A DNA stretch of 9,683 bases from an uncultured Bacillota bacterium (GTDB lineage: Bacteria; Bacillota; Clostridia; Peptostreptococcales; Anaerovoracaceae), in assembly GCA_946408315.1 (NCBI GenBank), contig CAMJRV010000062.1:1-9683 (forward strand), in the 5' to 3' direction. Positions within the stretch are counted from its first letter, which is position 1. Each line of letters begins with the position of its first letter. A model generated the notes under the pieces. That model was not told where the DNA came from. It did no database searches and saw only the letters and a list, made by a program, of their open reading frames with translations. Shown here piece by piece: positions 5,294 through 9,683 of this stretch. A program made the translations under genes and the position numbers.

Positions 5294-5710
5294 TTATGGA
5301 AACAAAACAAACTTAACGATAACAGCTATGAGAATCAACCCAAGAATATAAAACTTGGCATGAGACTTCTTTTCAGCCGATTCAGCTCCCAACGCTTCCT
5401 TCGGAACAGATCCGAACAGAGATTCCGCAATCCGTTTATACGTTGGGGAGCCGATCTGCAACAGGCTTCTTTCTCCGTTTCTCCACTCAACGGAAATCAG
5501 CCGTTGTTCTTTTCCGTCCTGGCCCGCCGCAGATCTGGCCGTTGTGGTCAGGATACCGTCCCATATGCTTCCTTTTGACAGATCCGCCAGTTCAAACGTT
5601 TTGACCGTAAAATTATTAAAGTACACGTCGTCCCCGCTCGTCACTTTAATGTGATCATAAACAATCGTATAATCCTTGTATTTTCCTGCTAAGACCTTTT
5701 CCTGCAACAT
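5294..5710 (-). CDS. Unrecognised protein with C-terminal membrane anchor
   Basis: This encodes 138 residues. Residues 119-138 (KFYILGLILIAVIVKFVLFP) form one hydrophobic helix at the very C terminus, with basic residues just before it (EKKSHAK), so the bulk should face the cytoplasm as a tail-anchored protein. Residues 1-100 look beta-rich with charged turns (YKDYTIVYDHIKV, RLISVEWRNGERSLLQIGS), loosely like a pleckstrin-homology-type bacterial domain; this is a guess from strand pattern only. No enzyme motif is seen. Start: ATG at 5710 follows GGAGGG by 8 bases. An in-frame ATG at 5743 would add 11 residues, but the ribosome binding site lies inside that extension. Transcription probably comes from the promoter at 5812-5840, giving a leader of about 95 bases. 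Confidence 0.75.
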   Translation of the reverse strand: MLQEKVLAGKYKDYTIVYDHIKVTSGDDVYFNNFTVKTFELADLSKGSIWDGILTTTARSAAGQDGKEQRLISVEWRNGERSLLQIGSPTYKRIAESLFGSVPKEALGAESAEKKSHAKFYILGLILIAVIVKFVLFP

Positions 5711-5811
5711 TGCAAAAACCCTCCAATTACATTTGTTTGACATCTATTAGTGGATTTTGAAAACATATGGAATATCTTTCGCCCGGCTTCGCACGCTTCT
5801 AGAATATGGAT

Positions 5812-5840
5812 ATTATATACTTTTTTATTGAGTGTGGCAA
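5812..5840 (-). promoter_or_regulatory. Promoter of the anchored protein gene
   Basis: On the minus strand TTGCCA (5835-5840, 5 of 6), a 17-base spacer and TATAAT (5812-5817, 6 of 6) form a near-consensus sigma-A promoter. It overlaps the oppositely oriented promoter at 5828-5856. Confidence 0.7.
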
Positions 5841-5856
5841 GAAGGAGTAGTATCAT
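5828..5856 (+). promoter_or_regulatory. Promoter of the patatin-like gene
   Basis: TTGAGT (5828-5833), a 17-base spacer and TATCAT (5851-5856, 5 of 6) would start transcription near 5863, about 85 bases before the patatin start. Its -35 lies within the spacer of the minus-strand promoter, so the two polymerases would compete. Confidence 0.55.
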
Positions 5857-5946
5857 AGAAATTGGGATTTAGTATTGCTGCTGCAAGCGGACCTGCAAAA
5901 GCAGATGTGCAAACTATGAGGGACAAAAGAAAGGGTTAAAGGGAAT

Positions 5947-6825
5947 ATGACGATCACGAACAACATTCTCGACACCGCGCTGATCTTTGAAGGGGGCGGT
6001 ATGAGGGCAAGCTATACTGCGGGCTTTTTAAACAATCTTCTGGAAAACGAAATTTACTTTGACTATGTCGCGGGCATCTCCGCAGGCTCCAGTCATAGCG
6101 TCAACTATTTATCCAGAGATGTTGAGCGCTCGAAACGCTCTTTCGTGGATTTGGTTCTGGACCCCAACTTCGGGGGCTGGCATTCATTTCTCAAAGGGGA
6201 AGGCTATTTCCGCGCTAAATATATCTATGAGGAGACGCCTTTTCCCGACGCTTCGCTGCCATTTGATCTCGAAACCTTTATGAGAAATCCGGCCCGACTC
6301 CGCATCGGGACCTTTGATCGGGACAACGGTGAAATCATTTATTATTCCAAAGAGGACATCCACGATATCAGAGATCTGATGAAAATCGTCCGGTCCTCGT
6401 CTTCGATGCCCATCTTCATGCCACCGACTTGTTACAATGACCGTTATTACATCGACGGCGGTTTGGGCGGCGGAATCCCTCTCGACATCGCAAAAAATGA
6501 CGGAATGAAGAAGTTTTTCGTTGTGCTCACCCGGGAAAGAGGCTACCGGAAGGGGCCGGTCAAATACGGCGGCTTTTTCAAGACGTATTATCGAAAATAC
6601 CCCGCCGTGGCGGAAGCGCTGCTGAAGCGCCACACGGTATATAATCAGACTTTGGAAGAGCTGGAACAACTGGAAAGCGAGGGAAAGGCATTTCTGGTAT
6701 ATCCCGATACCATGCCCGTATCCAACCGGGAAGTGAACTACCGCAAGCTCTCTGAAAGCTACCGGCTTGGTTACGAACAAGGACGTCGAGATTTGTCGAA
6801 ATGGCGAGAGTTTCTGTCGAAATAG
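5947..6825 (+). CDS. Patatin-like phospholipase (YjjU type)
   Basis: This encodes a 292-residue serine acyl hydrolase, predicted cytoplasmic or membrane-peripheral, acting on phospholipid or other acyl esters. All patatin elements are present: oxyanion loop EGGGMR (residues 15-20), nucleophile elbow G43-I-S45-A-G47 with Ser45, and the D170-G-G motif giving the Ser-Asp dyad. The stretch RSSSSMPIFMPP before the Asp is also typical. The C-terminal third (KAFLVYPDTMPVSNREVN, then LGYEQGRRDL) matches the helical tail of the YjjU branch. No signal peptide or transmembrane helix is seen. Start: ATG at 5947 with AAAGGG (5938-5943) upstream. It ends in TAG. Probably monocistronic from the promoter at 5828-5856; no clear terminator follows. 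The true substrate is unknown. Confidence 0.92.
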   Translation: MTITNNILDTALIFEGGGMRASYTAGFLNNLLENEIYFDYVAGISAGSSHSVNYLSRDVERSKRSFVDLVLDPNFGGWHSFLKGEGYFRAKYIYEETPFPDASLPFDLETFMRNPARLRIGTFDRDNGEIIYYSKEDIHDIRDLMKIVRSSSSMPIFMPPTCYNDRYYIDGGLGGGIPLDIAKNDGMKKFFVVLTRERGYRKGPVKYGGFFKTYYRKYPAVAEALLKRHTVYNQTLEELEQLESEGKAFLVYPDTMPVSNREVNYRKLSESYRLGYEQGRRDLSKWREFLSK

Positions 6826-6879
6826 CAAAATTGTATCGAGGAATGGGCAGATCTGTAATCGACGATAAACAGCCCGATC

Positions 6880-7023
6880 TGTGGATAACTTGTGCGAGGC
6901 AATCTTGAACTGGCGAATAGCTTGTTGAAATTTCAATGCTTACACTGTATTTTCTTTTCCACAGGCATATGTGTATATCTATGTGAATATTATTGTATAC
7001 AATTTTTAAAAGCATGTGGAAAA
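6880..7023. promoter_or_regulatory. Cluster of three DnaA-box-like sites
   Basis: TTATCCACA on the minus strand (6880-6888) is a perfect DnaA box. TTTTCCACA on plus (6955-6963) and again on minus (7015-7023) fit the relaxed form TTWTNCACA. The last two face each other across an AT-rich 51-base segment. No dnaA, dnaN or other replication gene is in the window. Confidence 0.45.
6992..7003. promoter_or_regulatory. 12-bp palindrome, GntR-type operator candidate
   Basis: ATTGTATACAAT is a perfect palindrome of the TTGTATACAA form recognised by many FadR-subfamily GntR regulators (family knowledge). It lies about 150 bases before the Fe-S protein gene and downstream of a possible promoter at 6925-6953. 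Confidence 0.35.
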
Positions 7024-7153
7024 TAGGCGGAAAGCCTATAACTCTGCTGATTGTCCCTGTTGAAAAAGTTTGTCAGAGGAAAACCGTTCGGGTTTACATA
7101 ATACAATGGGGATCGGGTCGGAGTGCCGGGCAGAGAGTAAGAGGAGGAGAAGA

Positions 7154-8005
7154 ATGCTGGAAAAGAATGACATGATACGACTGATTGAAGACGCGGTAAC
7201 CAAATCACCTTACAATAACTTCCGCGCGATGGGAAACCCGGAAGAACCCATGTGGGACAGCCCGATCGTCGGCTTTGCCGCAGGGGATGATCCCTACTTC
7301 CGCCACTATAAAGATACGATTGGCGAATTCTACTGGCTTCCCCGGGATGTATTCCGATTGGGGACAGGAGAGGAAGCCGAGGACGGTCAGCTGACGGTCA
7401 TCAGCGTAGGGTTTCCCCAGACTGTGACCACGAAGAAAGATCAGAGAAACGCAGCCGGCATGCCGTCGGAGCGCTGGCTCTATACCAGAGGAGAGTGGGA
7501 GAAGCTGATCTTTCGGATCAGCAGCGATATTGTGGAGCGCCTGAAGGCTCGCGGAGTCCAGGCGGTATCTCTGGATTCGATACGAACATTTTCAAGGCAA
7601 ACCTCACCAAAATTTGGAATGGCCTCAAACTGGTCGCACCGCCATACGGCGTTTATCGCAGGGCTGGGAACCTTCGGCCTCTCCGATGGGCTGATTACGG
7701 AAAAAGGAAAAGCCATGAGGTTTACGACGATCATCATAAAGGGAAACGTGGAGCCGACAGTCCGCCCTTATGGCGACCACCATGCCTACTGTAAGTTCTA
7801 TACGGAGAACCGATGCGGCGCCTGTATCACAAGATGTCCCGTAAAAGCCATCACCCGGGATGGCCACGACAAGGAAAGGTGCAGCGACTATCTGGAAAAA
7901 ATCAAACATGAAATCGGTCCCGACTTTGTGAGGAATTCGGAATATATATCGGGCTGCGGATTATGCCAGAGCAAAGTCCCGTGCCAGGACAGAATTCCAA
8001 AGTAA
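7154..8005 (+). CDS. Two-cluster Fe-S protein, QueG (epoxyqueuosine reductase) superfamily
   Basis: This encodes a 283-residue cytoplasmic protein. The middle segment AGLGTFGLSDGLITEKGKAM (about 169-188) matches the QueG-type core AGLGWIGKN...LI...G. Eight cysteines follow: C213, C221, C224, C228-P, C243, C268, C271 and C277, enough for two [4Fe-4S] clusters. The spacing is unusual: C-x7-C-x2-C-x3-CP for the first and CGLCQSKVPC (C-x2-C-x5-C) for the second. The N-terminal half (MWDSPIVGFAAGDDPYFRHY, FYWLPRDVF) is not that of true QueG, so the gene probably encodes a paralogue of unknown substrate, although automatic annotation often says epoxyqueuosine reductase. Cobalamin binding, as in QueG, is possible. 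Start: ATG at 7154, 6 bases after AGGAGG (7142-7147). The metallophosphoesterase gene follows after 62 bases. Confidence 0.8.
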   Translation: MLEKNDMIRLIEDAVTKSPYNNFRAMGNPEEPMWDSPIVGFAAGDDPYFRHYKDTIGEFYWLPRDVFRLGTGEEAEDGQLTVISVGFPQTVTTKKDQRNAAGMPSERWLYTRGEWEKLIFRISSDIVERLKARGVQAVSLDSIRTFSRQTSPKFGMASNWSHRHTAFIAGLGTFGLSDGLITEKGKAMRFTTIIIKGNVEPTVRPYGDHHAYCKFYTENRCGACITRCPVKAITRDGHDKERCSDYLEKIKHEIGPDFVRNSEYISGCGLCQSKVPCQDRIPK

Positions 8006-8067
8006 TCGCCATAAAACACGGTCTTTCCGGCATAATAATACTACAATTCTTTTGAGAGAGGTCAACT

Positions 8068-8919
8068 GTGATACGATTATTGAGAACCCCCTTACTGTCA
8101 ATTATCCTTCTTTTCGGCGCCGTATGCTTCTGCATCTGGCAAAATAACAGCATTGTGATTACAAGATTCAATCACTTCGACAGAAAAATTCCAGGTGAAT
8201 TCAACAACTTCACCATCGTCCAGATTTCCGATCTTCACAATAAGAAGTTTGGACCGCAGCAAAAAAATATAATAGAGAAGATTAAAAGCATTTCTCCGGA
8301 CATCATCGTTGTTACCGGCGACCTGATCGACCGGCGGAAATACGATTTGGAAACAGCCCTCACCTTTATAGAAAAAGCGGTGGAAATCGCCCCGGTTTAC
8401 TATGTCTCGGGGAATCACGAAATATGGTCCGGAAAATATGATCTTATAAGAAGCAAACTGGTCGATGCGAAGGCGACCGTCCTCGACGATGAGATGGCGA
8501 CGCTATCAAAAGGAAGCTCGTCCATACAGGTTTTGGGGCTATCCCATCCGGGCTTCCTCGTATCCGGCGGAAAAAAGAGAACCGACACCAGAAAAATGAA
8601 AGCGCAGCTGCAAAAATGGTAGAACAACGAAGGATTTCAGATTTTACTTTCCCACAGGCCCGATTTTTTTGATTTGTATAAGGATAGCAATATCAAAGTA
8701 ATCTTCTCAGGCCACTCCCACGGGGGGCAGTTCCGGATTCCCGGCATCGGCGGCTTGCTCTCTCCCGATCAGGGATTTTTTCCGAAGTATGACGGAGGAC
8801 GATATGCCGAAGGCGGTTCGGTTATGTACGTTAGCAGAGGGTTGGGAAACAGCCTTGTTCCGATCCGGATTTTCAACAGACCTGAGATCATCGCGGTCAC
8901 ATTAAAGGCTGATTTATGA
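8068..8919 (+). pseudogene. YkuE-like metallophosphoesterase interrupted by in-frame TAG
   Basis: This reads as one continuous frame of 283 codons with a single TAG at codon 185 (8620-8622); no frameshift is needed. The first part has an N-terminal hydrophobic anchor (residues 8-24), then the calcineurin-type metal site: D55-L-H57, G84-D85-L-I-D88, G115-N-H117-E. After the stop the frame goes on with LLSH196RPD and SGH216-S-H218-GGQ, the remaining metal ligands, and ends at normal family length. Ending at TAG would remove three ligand histidines, so the 184-residue product should be inactive. Start: GTG at 8068 with GAGAGAGG just upstream. Members of this family are membrane-anchored phosphodiesterases. 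TAG also ends the cupin, paralogue 2 and patatin genes, so recoding is unlikely; a recent nonsense mutation or a sequencing error fits best. Confidence 0.88.
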
Positions 8920-8939
8920 GCCTGGAAATACCGTCTCTA

Positions 8940-9027
8940 CGGGAGTTCGAGCGGCTCAGACACCTCTGCCGGGGCTCGAACAGCTCAGGCCCCTCCGCCG
9001 GGTCTTGAGTGGCTCCGGCACCTCCGC
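8940..9027. repeat. Three degenerate GC-rich tandem repeats of 29-30 bp
   Basis: Units at 8940-8969, 8970-8998 and 8999-9027 share the pattern CGGG..(T)CGA...GCTC.G.C.CCTC.GC. They are much richer in GC than the flanks and lie just past the metallophosphoesterase frame. They do not form a long open frame with a start site. They could be a minisatellite or the relic of a repeat-bearing coding sequence. Confidence 0.6.
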
Positions 9028-9041
9028 TGGAATGCGGACGG

Positions 9042-9149
9042 TCACTTCCTGAACTTGATTCTGATTTCATAATATGTATACATGATGACTCCGAAAATAA
9101 ATGCCAGAAACAAGCCTCCGATCAGCCAATCGGCATTGCTGCTCAACAT
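9042..9149 (-). CDS. Small single-pass membrane protein, 35 residues
   Basis: A short gene begins at ATG 9149 and starts MLSSNADWLIGG. It has one hydrophobic helix (about residues 8-25, WLIGGLFLAFIFGVIMYT) and ends YYEIRIKFRK, with a basic tail expected to stay in the cytoplasm (N-out, C-in). GGAGGG lies 8 bases upstream, a strong and well-placed ribosome binding site, which is the main support. I do not recognise the family. It lies downstream of the M23 peptidase gene on the same strand but past a terminator-like hairpin (9235-9267), so it may depend on readthrough or its own promoter, which I could not identify. Small proteins of this kind often modulate larger membrane complexes, but nothing here names a partner. 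Confidence 0.6.
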   Translation of the reverse strand: MLSSNADWLIGGLFLAFIFGVIMYTYYEIRIKFRK

Positions 9150-9224
9150 TTCTCATACCCTCCCCTTTCATCACTTTACCATCAGTTTATGATGGGACTC
9201 TTTACTTGTGATACGGTTCGGCAG

Positions 9225-9267
9225 GAATAAATTAAGCCACAGATTTCCTTTCCGGTAACCTGTGGCT
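9225..9267 (-). terminator. Terminator of the M23 peptidase gene
   Basis: AGCCACAG (9235-9242) pairs perfectly with CTGTGGCT (9260-9267) around a 17-base loop. On the minus strand the stem is followed by TAATTTATT, and it lies 28 bases after the peptidase stop codon. Confidence 0.65.
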
Positions 9268-9294
9268 CATGAATTTGCACTTCGTCTTTCTGTT

Positions 9295-9683
9295 TTATCT
9301 GATATAGTCGCTAGGGTCAATTGCAACTCCGTCTTTTAATACTTCAAAATGTAAGTGCGGAGCGTCCAGGCTTTCAAACAGCGACGAGCTTCCAACTCCG
9401 CTGATAGCCTGTCCTTTTTTCACCACATCTCCCTCTTCCACCATTTTGGTCGTGCTTAAATTTGAATACTTGGTTACAATTCCATTCCCATGCGATATTT
9501 CGATGGTAATTCCCAGCTTGTCATCCTTATAAACCTTGGTGATGGTTCCGTCTCCGGCTGCCAAAACCTGCGTGTCGGCAGGAGCCTGAATATCGATGCC
9601 GCTATGGATGACGTACTGGTCCAGCGTCTGGGAATAAATCGGCACTTCATTAGAAAATCCCTTTGTTATCTGCCCGCTTACAG
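9295..9683 (-). CDS. M23 (LytM) peptidase, C-terminal part, SpoIIQ-like
   Basis: The last 128 codons of a gene whose 5' part lies beyond the right edge. It is a LytM zinc endopeptidase domain acting on peptidoglycan cross-links outside the membrane. The zinc site is complete: H26 and D30 (counted from the window edge) in HSGIDI, and H109-L-H111 in PHLHFE. The lead-in VSGQITKGFSNEVPIYSQTL, the GIDI.AP and G.V.KGQ.I.GVG blocks, and the ending DPSDYIR resemble SpoIIQ, the forespore protein that works with SpoIIIAH in engulfment. Clostridial SpoIIQ keeps the catalytic zinc site while the Bacillus protein has lost it, which fits here. The membrane anchor that would settle this is out of view, so another M23 protein is possible. 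A GTG at 9643-9645 is internal, not the start. Confidence 0.85.
   Translation of the reverse strand, partial: VSGQITKGFSNEVPIYSQTLDQYVIHSGIDIQAPADTQVLAAGDGTITKVYKDDKLGITIEISHGNGIVTKYSNLSTTKMVEEGDVVKKGQAISGVGSSSLFESLDAPHLHFEVLKDGVAIDPSDYIR

Larger units (their letters stand above)
6826..7153. other. 328-base noncoding stretch with DnaA-box-like motifs
   Basis: No gene is visible. It contains three DnaA-box-like 9-mers (6880, 6955, 7015), a possible promoter TTGAAA (6925-6930) with 17-base spacer to TATTTT (6948-6953) for the next gene, and a 12-bp palindrome (6992-7003). It also has an AT-rich core (about 6964-7012) and a 6-bp hairpin ATAGGC/GCCTAT with loop GGAAA (7023-7039). The density of motifs marks it as regulatory, though replication function is only a hypothesis. 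Confidence 0.5.

Noticed and set aside
5114..5578. Plus-strand frame starting MERVMGIEPTYPAWEAGVLP
   Set aside because: It begins on the complement of tRNA-Gly; MGIEPTYPAWEAGVLPLNY is the well-known false translation of that tRNA. The rest is the antisense of the anchored protein gene.
6184..7208. Long minus-strand frames across the patatin gene and its 3' flank
   Set aside because: They are antisense to a gene with all catalytic motifs, lack binding sites and read as arginine-, proline- and serine-rich low-quality translations.
8620..8622. TAG read as pyrrolysine
   Set aside because: TAG terminates the cupin, paralogue 2 and patatin genes in this same window, and nothing marks the site as a special context; a nonsense mutation or sequencing error is simpler.

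Overview
The window looks like chromosome from an anaerobic, spore-forming low-GC Gram-positive bacterium (class Clostridia, inferred). The signs are a Clostridia-type CTP synthase with an AGGAGGTGAAAATG start, a single-cluster ferredoxin, strong purine-rich ribosome binding sites, GTG and TTG starts, and a LytM peptidase of SpoIIQ type. No phage, insertion sequence, integrase or CRISPR array is visible.

Layout, left to right. Positions 1-951 (-) hold the N-terminal part of pyrG, which runs off the left edge. A divergent pair (+), a small cupin (1298-1636) and a one-cluster [4Fe-4S] ferredoxin (1682-1870), lies behind a near-perfect palindrome that looks like an operator. Facing it is a (-) unit of a lipoprotein (2350-2937) and a YkvA/DUF1232 membrane protein (1940-2308), closed by a strong terminator. 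From 3078 to 4338 (+) there are two tandem paralogues of an uncharacterised all-helical family, then a terminator and a small DUF6774-like gene (4523-4723). The stretch 4724-5114 has no ordinary gene. It carries a consensus promoter followed about 90 bases later by a terminator (probable small RNA) and, on the other strand, a 10-codon ORF behind a very strong ribosome binding site. Then come tRNA-Gly(CCC) on (-) with its promoter and terminator, and a C-terminally anchored membrane protein (5294-5710, -).

Overlapping divergent promoters at 5812-5856 separate that protein from a patatin-like phospholipase (5947-6825, +). A 328-base noncoding stretch follows, with three DnaA-box-like 9-mers and a GntR-type palindrome. 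Next are a two-cluster Fe-S protein of the QueG superfamily (7154-8005, +) and a YkuE-like metallophosphoesterase (8068-8919, +) interrupted by one in-frame TAG. The right end has a GC-rich triple tandem repeat, an unlisted 35-residue membrane protein (9042-9149, -), and the C-terminal half of an M23 peptidase (-).

Most genes are housekeeping or small accessory functions and do not form one pathway. The least explained material is the helical paralogue pair, the probable small RNA with its facing mini-ORF beside the tRNA, and the DnaA-box cluster. Everything here was read by eye; no database search or folding program was run.
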